Source: Sphingomonas bisphenolicum (GTDB taxonomy: Bacteria > Pseudomonadota > Alphaproteobacteria > Sphingomonadales > Sphingomonadaceae). Taken from it: a DNA stretch of 64,000 bases. The number at the start of each line of letters is the position of its first letter. The first letter of the stretch is position 1. The stretch is taken from NCBI RefSeq assembly GCF_024349785.1, contig NZ_AP018817.1:2139501-2203500 (forward strand), written 5' to 3'. This document shows positions 18,955-27,485 of the stretch, one piece after another. The notes under the pieces were generated by a model. The model had not been told where the DNA came from, searched no databases, and saw only the letters and a program-made list of their open reading frames with translations. The translations under genes were made by a program, and so were the position numbers.

Positions 18955-18965
18955 AGGTAGGACCA
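18955..18965. promoter_or_regulatory. FadR-type operator before the CoA-transferase gene
   Basis: AGGTAGGACCA matches the GntR/FadR form TGGT-n3-ACCA except for its first base. The longer block GGTAGGACCATTA is repeated exactly, in reverse orientation, before the acyl-CoA dehydrogenase gene (21891-21903). It is 33 bp upstream of the CoA-transferase start. Confidence 0.65.
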
Positions 18966-18997
18966 TTAGATATTTGGTTCGACAGGCGGGTGAGGAT

Positions 18998-20185
18998 ATG
19001 GCGGAAGAGAGCAAGGCGGCGACGGTAGGCGCGCTGGACGGCGTGCGGGTGCTGGATTTCACCAGCGTCATGGCCGGACCGTTCGCGACCCGGATGCTCG
19101 CCGATCTCGGGGCCGACGTCATCAAGGTGGAGTCGCTGGAGGGCGACCAGGTGCGCGCGCGGCCGCCCAAAAGAGATGGTTTCAGCGCCTATTTCGGCAA
19201 TCTCAATGCGGGCAAGCAGAGCATCGCCTGCAACCTCAAATCGCCTGAGATCATCGCCCTTATCAAGCAACTGGTCGCGACCTGCGATGTGCTGGTCGAG
19301 AATTTCCGGCCCGGCGTCATGGCGCGATTCGGGCTGGATTTCGCCGCGCTGCGCGAGGCCAATCCCCGGCTCATCTATTGTTCGATCTCCGGCTATGGCC
19401 AGACCGGGCCGAAGGCGCTGTCCCCGGCCTATGCGCCGGTGATCCATGCGGCCAGCGGATTCGACATGGTCAATCTCCGCTATCAGGACGGCGCGGACCG
19501 GCCCGCGACCAGCGGCGTCTTCATCGCCGACGTGCTGGGCGGCACCCATGCCTTCGGCGCGATCCAGGCGGCGCTGTATCAGCGCGAAAAGACGGGCGCG
19601 GGCCAGCATATCGACCTGTCGATGCTGGAGGCGATGGTGGGGATGCTGGTGTTCGAGACGCAGGAGGCGCAATTCCCCGGCGACGCCCGGCGGCCGCTCT
19701 ACACCCCGCTCAAGACCAATGATGGCTTCATCATGGTCGCGCCGACCAGTCCCCGCAATTTCGAGCAATTGACAGACGCGGTCGGACATCCCGAATGGCG
19801 CGACGATCCGCGCTTCCTGACCAATGCCGATCGCAACGCCAATTGGGCGACGCTGCTGGCGCTGACCGAAGAATGGACGCTGGAGCGCAGCGCGGAGGAG
19901 GCCGAGGCGATTCTGTCGCGCCATGGCGTGCCCTGCGGGCGGTATCGCGAGATCGACGAATTGCTGGACGATCCGCAACTGGCGTCGCGCGGCGCCTTTG
20001 CGCAGATCAGCGATGGGGCCGGCAGCTTCAAGGTACCCAACCCCCCGTTCCGCATGAGCGGATCGCGGGTCGAGGCGCGCAACCATGTCGCGCGGCTGGG
20101 TGAGGAGGGCGCGGATATCCTCACAAAGCTGGGCGTGGACGAAAGCGCGGTGGCAGCGCTACGCGCGCGGGGCGACCTGCTGTAA
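18998..20185 (+). CDS. Class III (CaiB/BaiF family) CoA-transferase
   Basis: The 395-aa enzyme moves CoA between carboxylic acids. Family features are the N-terminal GVRVLDFTSVMAGPFAT, DLGADVIKVE, ENFRPGVMARFGLD and ISGYGQTGP. The catalytic aspartate that forms the acyl anhydride is Asp178 in GVFIADVLGGTHAFGAIQAA. ATG 18998 follows GTGAGGAT. The earlier in-frame start at 18911 would place coding sequence over the FadR-type operator. The substrate is unknown. The shared operator with the acyl-CoA dehydrogenase and Rieske operon suggests it activates an acid made in the same pathway. An acyl-CoA racemase is the less likely alternative. Confidence 0.9.
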   Translation: MAEESKAATVGALDGVRVLDFTSVMAGPFATRMLADLGADVIKVESLEGDQVRARPPKRDGFSAYFGNLNAGKQSIACNLKSPEIIALIKQLVATCDVLVENFRPGVMARFGLDFAALREANPRLIYCSISGYGQTGPKALSPAYAPVIHAASGFDMVNLRYQDGADRPATSGVFIADVLGGTHAFGAIQAALYQREKTGAGQHIDLSMLEAMVGMLVFETQEAQFPGDARRPLYTPLKTNDGFIMVAPTSPRNFEQLTDAVGHPEWRDDPRFLTNADRNANWATLLALTEEWTLERSAEEAEAILSRHGVPCGRYREIDELLDDPQLASRGAFAQISDGAGSFKVPNPPFRMSGSRVEARNHVARLGEEGADILTKLGVDESAVAALRARGDLL

Positions 20186-20212
20186 CAAAAGGAATCGCCA
20201 CGGCGTGGTGCG

Positions 20213-20572
20213 CTATTCCAGTTCGTGGAAGGGTCGGATTTCGATTTCGCTCGGCCCCGGCATGGGATTGGGGCAGCGCTTCACCCAGGCGACGGCTTCA
20301 TCCATATCCTTCACGTCCCAGAGCCAGAAACCCGCGACCAGTTCGCGTGGTTGGGGGAAGGGGCCGTTAATGACGGTGCGTTCGGCGCCATCGAAGGCGA
20401 CGCGCCTGCCTTGTGAAGAGGGGGTGAGGCCATCGGCCATCACCAGGATGCCGGCGTCGCGCAATTCATCGTTAAAGCGGCCCATTGCGGCCATCATCGC
20501 GTCCGTTTCCGGCGAGGGCCGATAGCCTTTCTCGCTGTCCTCGGTCGCCTTCACCAGCACCATCACGCGCAT
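20213..20572 (-). CDS. YciI-like (YCII/DGPF domain) protein
   Basis: This small 119-aa protein of the YCII-related fold begins MRVMVLVKATEDSEKGY and ends MPGPSEIEIRPF, with the conserved central FWLWDVKDMDEAVAWVKR. ATG 20572 is preceded by AAGGAGA. Longer in-frame starts are low-complexity antisense. Members often accompany ECF sigma factors, but none is present here. It is convergent with the CoA-transferase gene (27 bp apart) and lies downstream of the acyl-CoA dehydrogenase gene on the same strand. Biochemical function is unknown for this subgroup. Confidence 0.85.
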   Translation of the reverse strand: MRVMVLVKATEDSEKGYRPSPETDAMMAAMGRFNDELRDAGILVMADGLTPSSQGRRVAFDGAERTVINGPFPQPRELVAGFWLWDVKDMDEAVAWVKRCPNPMPGPSEIEIRPFHELE

Positions 20573-20696
20573 CGCCTGTCTCCTTGCCGGGCGTTGGAAC
20601 GATGGCGGGAGTGTTCGGGAATTACCGTCCCTGCGCAAATGAATTTTGGTGAAAGGAAAAGGGCGGGAGGCCTGCACGCACCCCGCCCGTCTCCCT

Positions 20697-21836
20697 TCAT
20701 CGCAGCAATTCGCGCGCGATCGTGTTCTTCTGGATTTCCGACGAGCCTTCATAAATCCGCGTGATGCGAATGTCGCGATAGAGGCGCTCGACCGCGAACC
20801 CGCGGCAATAGCCGGTGCCGCCGAAGATCTGGACCGCTGTGTCGACCGTGCGGCTGCCCGCTTCGGTGGCGAAGAGCTTGGCCATAGAGGCGAGGTCGCG
20901 GCGCTTTTCGCCCTGGTCATAGCGCCAGCAGGCGTCGAGCAGGATCAGGCGGGCGGCGCGCATGTCGGTCGCCATCGTCGCGATATAGTGGCGGATCGCC
21001 TGGAAGTCGGAGATGACGCCGCCGAAGGCGGGGCGCTGCTTGGATTCCTCGATCGCCAGTTCCAGCGCATATTCGCCCATGCCGACCGCGGTCGCGCCGA
21101 CATTCATGCGGCCCTCGTTCAGTCCTTCGAGCGCATAATGGAAGCCGCGGCCCAGTTCGCCGATCAGCGCGTCGGGGCCGACCTGGCATTCGTCGAAGGT
21201 CAGTTCGAAGACGCCCGGCGTCGCGGTGCCCATCAGCTCGATCGTGCCGGTGACGGAAAAGCCGGGCGTGTCGGCCGGCATCAGGAAGGCGGAGATGCCG
21301 CCGCGCGCGCCCGCCGCCTTGTCGGTATAGGCGTAGACGATGACATATTTGGCCTTCTTGCCGTTCGAGATGAAGGTCTTGCTGCCGTTGATGACCCAGC
21401 CGTCGGCGTTGCGGACGGCGGTGGTGCGCATCGAGCCCGGATCGGAACCGCTATTGGGTTCGGTGAGCGCGAAGGCGATCGGGATCTCGCCGGTGGCCAT
21501 GCCGGGCAGCAGCGCCTCGCGCTGGGCTTCCGACGCATGATACATGATATTCTTGGCGCCCGGCCCCATCAGCGGGCGCAGTTCGGTCCAGAATTGGGGG
21601 GGAAGGCGGGCAAGCTCGATCTGCACCGCGGCTTGCGCGAGAGCGCCCAGCCCCAGGCCGCCATATTGTTCGGGCAGCGCCATGCCGAAATAGCCATTGT
21701 CGACCAACGTCTGGCGCACGATCGGCGGAACCACGCCGGTTTCCTGAAATTCGATTTCATGCGGCAGCAGGTCGCGCACGATGTCGCGGGTGACGTCACA
21801 AAATTCCTTGATGTCGTCTGGCAGTTCAAAGTCCAC
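20697..21836 (-). CDS. Acyl-CoA dehydrogenase
   Basis: The 379-aa flavoenzyme introduces a 2,3-double bond into an acyl-CoA. It shows the FAD/substrate motifs ALTEPNSGSD and GWVINGSKTFISNG and the C-terminal base Glu363 in RIYEGSSEIQ, the usual position for short- and medium-chain enzymes. FGGTGYCRG, a GG-x-G motif, precedes it. Translation starts at GTG 21836 after a strong AAGGAGG. Two FadR-type operators lie 57-87 bp upstream, so it is probably co-regulated with the CoA-transferase. The actual acyl substrate is unknown. Confidence 0.92.
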   Translation of the reverse strand: MDFELPDDIKEFCDVTRDIVRDLLPHEIEFQETGVVPPIVRQTLVDNGYFGMALPEQYGGLGLGALAQAAVQIELARLPPQFWTELRPLMGPGAKNIMYHASEAQREALLPGMATGEIPIAFALTEPNSGSDPGSMRTTAVRNADGWVINGSKTFISNGKKAKYVIVYAYTDKAAGARGGISAFLMPADTPGFSVTGTIELMGTATPGVFELTFDECQVGPDALIGELGRGFHYALEGLNEGRMNVGATAVGMGEYALELAIEESKQRPAFGGVISDFQAIRHYIATMATDMRAARLILLDACWRYDQGEKRRDLASMAKLFATEAGSRTVDTAVQIFGGTGYCRGFAVERLYRDIRITRIYEGSSEIQKNTIARELLR

Positions 21837-21892
21837 GGGGCAGCCTCCTTATGGTTCGACTCTGATGCGCGGATGACCGCGTTGTTCATTAA

Positions 21893-21903
21893 TGGTCCTA
21901 CCA
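21893..21903. promoter_or_regulatory. FadR-type operator before the acyl-CoA dehydrogenase gene, perfect copy
   Basis: TGGTCCTACCA is a perfect TGGT-n3-ACCA palindrome. It lies between the divergent acyl-CoA dehydrogenase and LysR genes, 57 bp from the former. Its reverse complement extends to TAATGGTAGGACCATTA, itself nearly palindromic. Confidence 0.72.
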
Positions 21904-21912
21904 TTATGACAA

Positions 21913-21923
21913 TGGTCAGTCCA
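21913..21923. promoter_or_regulatory. Second, degenerate FadR-type operator
   Basis: TGGTCAGTCCA has one perfect half-site and one changed base in the other (TCCA for ACCA). It is 20 bp, about two helical turns, from the perfect site at 21893. This spacing would allow two dimers on the same DNA face. Confidence 0.5.
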
Positions 21924-22043
21924 TTAAATTTTATGCGCTATCGGGCGGGGATACCTGTCCTTCGGGGACGTTATTCTCTAGGGACGGAGGCACCGTCCGA
22001 TGACGCAAAAGCGCGTGGGCGCAGGGTAACAAGAGTAACCGGC

Positions 22044-23276
22044 ATGGCGACCGATCCGTTCGACCTCAATCTGCGCCACCTGCGCGCGCTGCTGGCGATC
22101 CGCGAACATGGCAGCATCACTGCTGCGGCCGATGTTGTGAGCCTGTCGCAACCAGCGCTGACCCAGGGGCTGGCGAAGCTGGAGCGGCAGTTTGGCTATA
22201 CGTTTTTCGAGCGAAGATCGGGGGGCATGGTCCCTACGCCGATGGGCGAGATCGTGATCGAGCGTGCGCGTGCGGCGCTGGATCATCTGTCGCAGGCGGC
22301 CAAGGGGTTGTCGGGCGTATTCCAATATCCCGAACGACTGATGACGATGACGCAACTGCGTGCCTTTCTGGCGCTGGCGGAAGCGGGGAGTTTCGCCGCG
22401 GCGGCGCATGGCAGCAGCCTGTCGCAGACGGCGGTGCATCGCGCAGTCGGCGATCTGGAGCAGATGATCGGCGGCAAGCTGGTCGAGCGGCGCGGGCGGG
22501 CAGTGTGGCTCAATCCGGCGGGCAAGCGTCTGGCGCGCGGCACCAGGCTGGCGGTGGCGGAGATCGTCGCGGCGCTGGCCGACATGGGGCTGGACAGCGG
22601 CAGCGGCAGCGAGGTGATTTCTTTTGGCGCGCTGCCATTGGCGCGGCCCTATCTGGTGCCGGCAGCGATGGCGCGGATGGCGCGAAGCGATCCGCGTGCG
22701 GCGTTCAAGGTGCTGGAGGGGAGCTGGCGCGAACTGGTCGAGCCGTTACGCGATGGCGTGATCGACATGATCGTCGGAGCGCTGCGGCCCTATGAGATCG
22801 CCGATCTGTATCAATTGCCGTTGTCGGAGGATCGGCTGGTGATTGCGGCGGGGAGCCAGCATCCGCTCGCCGCGGTAGCGAAGCCGACGATGGCGCAATT
22901 GGCGCGCTATCCCTGGATCGTGGCGCCGGCCAATTCGCCGCTACGCGAACAGTGGGAGAAATTGTTCGGTGAGGGGACAGCGCCCGCTACCCCGATCGAA
23001 TGCGGGTCGGTGATGATTATCGGACGCTTGCTGACGGAGGGGGATTTCCTGACCCTGTTGTCGCCCGATCAGGTCGCGTTGCAGATCCGCAGCGGGTTGC
23101 TGACCCAGATCGGTCCGCCGCTCGAGGGCAGCAAGCGCGTAGTGGGGATTACGACGCGCCGGAGCTGGCGGCCGACCGCGACGCAGCGGCGGTTTCTGGA
23201 GATGCTGAGCGAGGCCGCCAGGGGTGAACGGGTCGAAGGCGCGCCGCCCGATTTGCGGGAATCGGGCTGGGTATGA
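22044..23276 (+). CDS. LysR-type regulator with two N-terminal HTH domains
   Basis: The 410-aa protein contains two complete LysR-type winged HTH units in series. The first spans about residues 8-67 (LRHLRALLAIREHGSITAAA, SQPALTQGLAKLE). The second spans about 101-160 (TMTQLRAFLALAEAGSFAAA, SQTAVHRAVGDLE). A single effector domain follows (ISFGALPLARPYLVP, LRDGVIDMIVGALRP). The usual length is about 300 aa, so the extra 100 residues are the duplicated HTH. ATG 22044 is used. The very long upstream frame is antisense to the acyl-CoA dehydrogenase gene. It is divergent from that gene and may regulate it, but its target and effector are unknown. Confidence 0.88.
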   Translation: MATDPFDLNLRHLRALLAIREHGSITAAADVVSLSQPALTQGLAKLERQFGYTFFERRSGGMVPTPMGEIVIERARAALDHLSQAAKGLSGVFQYPERLMTMTQLRAFLALAEAGSFAAAAHGSSLSQTAVHRAVGDLEQMIGGKLVERRGRAVWLNPAGKRLARGTRLAVAEIVAALADMGLDSGSGSEVISFGALPLARPYLVPAAMARMARSDPRAAFKVLEGSWRELVEPLRDGVIDMIVGALRPYEIADLYQLPLSEDRLVIAAGSQHPLAAVAKPTMAQLARYPWIVAPANSPLREQWEKLFGEGTAPATPIECGSVMIIGRLLTEGDFLTLLSPDQVALQIRSGLLTQIGPPLEGSKRVVGITTRRSWRPTATQRRFLEMLSEAARGERVEGAPPDLRESGWV

Positions 23277-23292
23277 CGCCGCCGCCTGACGG

Positions 23293-23514
23293 TTATTGCG
23301 GGTCGGTGGCCTGAAGCGCGGCGATCCGGCCCTTGAGCCGATCGGCAAGCGAAGGCCGGATCGGCTGTCCGGCGAGCAGTTTGCGCCATGTGTTGTAGCT
23401 GATGCCGAAGCGGGCGTTAAGCGCTTCGTCGGTGCGGCCGGTGGCCAGCCTCTGCATCTGGAGGATCATGTCCTCCCCCAGATGCACCCCATTGCTATTG
23501 CTGTTCTGCTGCAC
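23293..23514 (-). CDS. Small HTH-like protein of unknown function
   Basis: A 73-aa frame with a helical, HTH-like core (ALNARFGISYNTWRKLLAG) followed by a basic helix. Codon use is like that of neighbouring genes and I believe it is real, but function is unknown. The start is uncertain. GTG 23514 gives the longest form, and ATG 23469 has GGAGG only two bases before it. Before the IS insertion it would have started 10 bp after the aldehyde dehydrogenase stop, as the last gene of that operon. The IS now separates them by about 830 bp. Confidence 0.6.
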   Translation of the reverse strand: MQQNSNSNGVHLGEDMILQMQRLATGRTDEALNARFGISYNTWRKLLAGQPIRPSLADRLKGRIAALQATDPQ

Positions 23515-23527
23515 GGTGCGCGCCCTA

Positions 23528-24348
23528 AGGGCTGTGGGGATTTAGGATTCCCCTTTTGCTGGAGTTGTGATTCACACTCTGGATGGATCGCTTTGTACTG
23601 ACGGACGCCCAATGGGCGCAGATGGAACCGCACTGTCTGGGCAAGATCACCGACCCCGGACGCAGCGGCAGAAACAACCGGCTGTTCGTGGAGGCAGTGC
23701 TGTGGATTGTCCGCACTGGAAGTCCATGGCGCGACCTACCGGCGATGTTCGGCAATTGGAGCACGGCATTCCGCCGATTTCGCGATTGGCGGGAAGCCGA
23801 TGTTTTCAAGCGGATTTTCGATGCTCTGTCGGATGAACCCGACATGGAATACGCCATGATCGATGCCACCATCGTCAAGGTTCACCGGCACGGCCAGGGC
23901 GCAAAAGGGGGACTCAGAGCCAGGCCATTGGTCGTTCCAAAGGAGGCATGACGACCAAGATCCTGGCTTTGACCGATGCGCTGGGCAACCTTGTCCGCTT
24001 CCGCTTGATGCCCGGCCACCGCTTCGACACGGTTGGCGTTGCTCCACTCATCGACGGCATCAAGTTCGGCGCACTGCTCGCTGACAAGGCTTTCGACAGC
24101 AACGATATCGTCGCCGATCTCAACGAGCGGGGTGCAAAAATCGTCATCTCGCAGCACCCGCGACGCGCCAGACCCATCCCGCTCGACGCCGAAATGTACA
24201 AGTGGCGCCACCTCATCGAAAACTTCTTCTGCAAACTCAAGGAATTCAAGCGTATCGCCATGCGCGCCTGCAAAACCGATCGCAGCTTCGAGGCCATGAT
24301 CCACCTCGCTGCAGCCGTCATCAATTCCCGGTGAATCCCCACAAGCCT
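23528..24348 (+). mobile_element. IS5-family (IS427-group-like) insertion sequence, 821 bp
   Basis: The element is bounded by imperfect inverted repeats: GGGCTGTGGGGATT at 23529-23542 and AATCCCCACAAGCC at 24334-24347 (12 of 14 matching). It is flanked by CTA on the left and TAG on the right, so a TA duplication of a CTAG target explains the ends. It carries one transposase in two overlapping frames. The right end sits exactly in the stop codon of the aldehyde dehydrogenase gene. All three DDE residues can be seen, so it may be active. Confidence 0.88.
23583..24334 (+). CDS. IS427-group DDE transposase, two frames joined by -1 frameshift
   Basis: The first frame (23583-23951) starts MDRFVLTDAQWAQMEPHCLG and contains the first catalytic Asp in MIDATIVKVH. 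The second frame continues to 24334 with the second Asp in LLADKAFDSND and the Glu in LIENFFCKLKEFKRIA. The reading frames join at a run of four A and five G (23903-23911). A -1 slip there gives AKGGTQSQAIGRSKGG, the sequence expected for full-length IS427-group transposases. Two-frame organisation with programmed slippage is normal for this group, so the gene is probably intact, not broken. Confidence 0.9.
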
Positions 24349-25778
24349 TAGTCCAGGTTGATCCAGACCGCCTTGGTCTCCAGATAATCCTCGATATGGT
24401 GAGGCCCGGATTCGCGGCCGAAGCCGCTCATCTTGTAGCCGCCAAAGGGGACGGCGGGGTCGAGCATCTGGTAGCAGTTGACCCAGACCGATCCCGCGCG
24501 GATGCCACGCGCCATGCGATGGGCGGTGCCGAGGTCGCGTGTCCATACGCCGCTGCCCAGACCAAATTCGGTGGCATTGGCGCGGGCCAATACCTCCTGC
24601 ACCGTGTCGAAGGTGAAGGCGGAGAGGACGGGGCCGAAAATCTCTTCCCGCGCGATCGTCATGTCGTCGGCGACATGGGTGAAGATGGTCGGTTCGATGA
24701 AATAGCCCGCGTCATAGCCCGCGCCGCTCATCCGTGCGCCGCCGGTCAGGGGGCGGGCGCCCTCGGTGCTGGCACCGTCGATGAAGGCGAGGATCTTGTC
24801 CATCTGGGGCGCGGAGACGACCGGTCCCATCTGGGTGGTGGGGTCAAGCGGATCGCCGACCTTGATCGTCCTGGTGAAGGCGGCGAGGCGCTCCATGAAT
24901 TCGTCATGGATCGGACTTTGCACGAACAGGCGGGTGCCCGCGCTGCAAATCTGGCCGGCGTTGGCGAAGACCGCCATGGCGGCGGCTGGCACGGCCTTGT
25001 CGAGATCGGCGTCGGCGAAGACGATGTTGGGCGATTTGCCGCCCAGTTCGACGGTGACGCGCTTCATCGTCGGGGCGGCGGCGTGGAGGATTTTCTCGCC
25101 GACGCCTGTGGAGCCGGTGAAGGCGATCTTGTCGACGTCCGGGTGGCTGGAGAGCGCCGCGCCCGCGTCGCCCAGCCCGGTGACGACGTTGATGACGCCT
25201 TCGGGCACGCCGGCTTCCAGGCAAAGCTCGCCGAAACGGAGTGCGGACAGGGGCGTCTGTTCGGCGGGCTTCATGACCAGGGTGCAGCCCGTGGCGAGGA
25301 CCGGGCCGGCCTTCCACACCGACATGCCGATCGGGCCGTTCCAGGGATTGATCGCCGCAACCACGCCGATCGGTTCCTTGAGCGTGTGGGACAGGACATC
25401 GCCGGGGGCATTATTGTCGATCGTGTCGCCAGTGATGAGCATCGCCTGGCCCGCATAATAGCGCAGCAGCGCGCCGGCGCGGGCCTTGCCCATGATGGTG
25501 CGGCTGTAGGGCGCGCCGAGGTCGAGCGTGTCGAGCATCGCCAGCTCTTCATAATGCGCTTCGACCAGATCGGCGAGGCGCAGCATGATGCGCTGGCGCT
25601 CGACCGGCTTCATGCGGCGCCATGGCCCTTCGAACGCGGCGCGGGCGGCCTTGACCGCGCGGTCCACATCTTCGGCGCCGCCCTGCGCGATCGTGGCGAG
25701 CAGCTCGCCGGTGGCGGGGTTGCGGGTTTCGAAGCGCTTGCCCGACAGGGCCGGGACGCGCTGGCCGCCGATCAGCAT
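24348..25778 (-). CDS. Aldehyde dehydrogenase, NAD(P)-dependent
   Basis: The 476-aa enzyme oxidises an aldehyde to the acid. Visible motifs are NPWNGPIGMSVWK, FTGSTGVGEKI, the catalytic Glu/Cys region VELGGKSPN and NAGQICSAGTRL, and EEIFGPVL. The C-terminus ends WINLD. Its stop codon is at the IS junction. The first two bases come from the TA target duplication and the last from the IS. Just upstream, a 20-codon frame with a good ribosome site (ATG 25834, after GGAGAG) stops across the annotated start as ATGCTGA. The upstream in-frame residues (PALLDTLEQD) look coding, so an indel in the G/C runs at 25806-25816 is possible. It follows the GMC oxidoreductase gene, whose aldehyde product it probably oxidises. 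Confidence 0.9.
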   Translation of the reverse strand: MLIGGQRVPALSGKRFETRNPATGELLATIAQGGAEDVDRAVKAARAAFEGPWRRMKPVERQRIMLRLADLVEAHYEELAMLDTLDLGAPYSRTIMGKARAGALLRYYAGQAMLITGDTIDNNAPGDVLSHTLKEPIGVVAAINPWNGPIGMSVWKAGPVLATGCTLVMKPAEQTPLSALRFGELCLEAGVPEGVINVVTGLGDAGAALSSHPDVDKIAFTGSTGVGEKILHAAAPTMKRVTVELGGKSPNIVFADADLDKAVPAAAMAVFANAGQICSAGTRLFVQSPIHDEFMERLAAFTRTIKVGDPLDPTTQMGPVVSAPQMDKILAFIDGASTEGARPLTGGARMSGAGYDAGYFIEPTIFTHVADDMTIAREEIFGPVLSAFTFDTVQEVLARANATEFGLGSGVWTRDLGTAHRMARGIRAGSVWVNCYQMLDPAVPFGGYKMSGFGRESGPHHIEDYLETKAVWINLD

Positions 25779-25856
25779 GTCCTGTTCAAGCGTGTCGAGC
25801 AGAGCGGGGCGGGGGGAATGGTCATCAGGGTCATGGCTAGTCTCTCCGGGCCGCGA

Positions 25857-27485
25857 TCAGGCGGCGATATTCGAGGTAATGGCATCTTCCAGGATGAAGC
25901 GGGCGGCGCGCTGCGCGATCATCATGGTGGGGGCGGAGGTGTTGCCGCTGATGATCGCCGGCATGACAGACGCGTCGACGACGCGCAGGCCGGATACGCC
26001 GCGCACGCGCAGGCGGGCGTCCACGACCGCCATCGGGTCGCTGTCCGGTCCCATTTTGCAGGTGCCGGTCGGGTGATAGGCGGTGTTGACGATCTTGCGC
26101 AGGGCGGCGTCGATCTCCGCGTCGCTCTGGTGCTGGATGCCCGGTTCGATCTCCGCGCCGGTCATGGCAGCCAGCGCGGGCTGGGCGAAGATGCGGCGGG
26201 CTTCGCGGAAACCGGCGATCAGCGTCTTCATGTCATAGGGATCGGCGAAGAAATTGGGATCGATCACCGGCTTGTCCTCCGGCCGGTTGCTCGCCAGGCG
26301 CACCGAGCCGGCGCTTTTGGGGCGCAGCAACTGGATCAGGCCCATATAGCCGTGGCGGCGGGGAACCGAGCGGGCGTCGAGCTTCAGACCCGCAAGGAAG
26401 GTGATCTGGATATCGGGGCGGCCGCTGCCGTCGGTGCAGAGGAAGCCGCCGGCTTCCGCGACGTTGGAGGCCAGCATCCCTTCGCGCTTAAACAGATATT
26501 TGATCGGGCTGAACAGGATGCGCGGCAGCACCCTGGCCGAGACGGCGTAGGATTCCGCGGTGGGGTTTTCCATCGCGACATGAACGGTCGGATGATCCTG
26601 CAAATGCTGGCCGACGCCGGGGAGGTGATGGACGACATTGATCCCCATCTCGCGCAGATGGGCCTGCGGACCGATGCCCGACAGCATCAGCAGTTGCGGC
26701 GAATTGGTCGCGCCGGCGCACAGGATGATCTCCCGCTTCGCGCCGATCGTGCGGCGCGCGCCGTCCTTCTCGATCTCCAGCCCGATTGCGCGGCCGCGAT
26801 CGAACAGGATGCGGCGAACCAGGGTTTCGTCGAGGATGGTGAGGTTCGGGCGCTTGAGTGCGGGATGGAGGAAGGCGCGGGCGCTCGACAGGCGGGTGCC
26901 GTTGCGCTGGTTGAGGTCGTAGCGGCCAAAGCCGTCCTGCCGATCGCCCGCGAAATCGTCATTGCGGTGATGGCCCGCCTGCGTGGCGGCGTCCACGATG
27001 GCGGCGCTGACCGGGTTCCAGCTTTTGGGCTTCTGCACGTCCAGTTCGCCGCCCTTGCCATGCCAGGGCTTGTCGGGGCCGGCATAATTTTCGACCGCCT
27101 TGAAGGCGGGAAGGACGTCGTCATAGGACCAGCCTGTGTTGCCCTCCGCCGCCCAGGCTTCGTAATCCGCCTTCTGCCCGCGAATATAGACGCCGCCATT
27201 GATGGCGCTGCAGCCGCCGAACAGCTTGCCGCGGGGAAAATTGATTTGGCGGTTGTTGACGGCCGCGTTGCCGGAGAGCGACTGTTTCCAGTTATATTTT
27301 TCGTGCGGCAGCAGGAAGATGTTGCCGACGGGCATGGCGGTCTTGAGGTTGACGGGCCATTTCCTGTCGGACGGTCCGGCCTCGATCAGGACGACGCGGT
27401 TGGCCGGGTCGGCGGACAGGCGGTTGGCCATCAGGCTGCCGGCCGAGCCGGAGCCGATCACGATATAGTCGAAACTGTCGCTCAT
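25857..27485 (-). CDS. GMC-family FAD-dependent oxidoreductase (choline/alcohol dehydrogenase type)
   Basis: The 542-aa flavoenzyme oxidises an alcohol to an aldehyde. The N-terminal FAD Rossmann motif is YIVIGSGSAGSLMANRLS. GMC signature 1 is RGKLFGGCSAINGGVYIRG, signature 2 is GATNSPQLLMLSGIG, and the active-site His is in AYHPTGTCKMG. Its ATG overlaps the upstream transporter stop by 4 bp (ATGA). Longer open frame extending to 28673 is antisense noise. It probably works with the aldehyde dehydrogenase that follows 78 bp later in the operon. The alcohol is unknown. The aromatic-acid-type transporter and Rieske oxygenase in the same operon suggest an aromatic or terpenoid alcohol. Confidence 0.92.
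   Translation of the reverse strand: MSDSFDYIVIGSGSAGSLMANRLSADPANRVVLIEAGPSDRKWPVNLKTAMPVGNIFLLPHEKYNWKQSLSGNAAVNNRQINFPRGKLFGGCSAINGGVYIRGQKADYEAWAAEGNTGWSYDDVLPAFKAVENYAGPDKPWHGKGGELDVQKPKSWNPVSAAIVDAATQAGHHRNDDFAGDRQDGFGRYDLNQRNGTRLSSARAFLHPALKRPNLTILDETLVRRILFDRGRAIGLEIEKDGARRTIGAKREIILCAGATNSPQLLMLSGIGPQAHLREMGINVVHHLPGVGQHLQDHPTVHVAMENPTAESYAVSARVLPRILFSPIKYLFKREGMLASNVAEAGGFLCTDGSGRPDIQITFLAGLKLDARSVPRRHGYMGLIQLLRPKSAGSVRLASNRPEDKPVIDPNFFADPYDMKTLIAGFREARRIFAQPALAAMTGAEIEPGIQHQSDAEIDAALRKIVNTAYHPTGTCKMGPDSDPMAVVDARLRVRGVSGLRVVDASVMPAIISGNTSAPTMMIAQRAARFILEDAITSNIAA

Noticed and set aside
18998..20185. Loss of the catalytic Asp in the CoA-transferase (AYAPVIHAASG where Asp seemed expected)
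   Set aside because: The family's catalytic Asp lies in the later block GVFIADVLGG and is present as Asp178.
20646..22043. Long N-terminal extension of the LysR gene
   Set aside because: The extension is antisense to the acyl-CoA dehydrogenase gene and the operators. The LysR HTH starts just after ATG 22044.
23583..24334. Transposase as a degraded pseudogene because of its two frames
   Set aside because: The frame change at A4G5 is the programmed -1 slip known in the IS427 group, and all DDE residues are kept.
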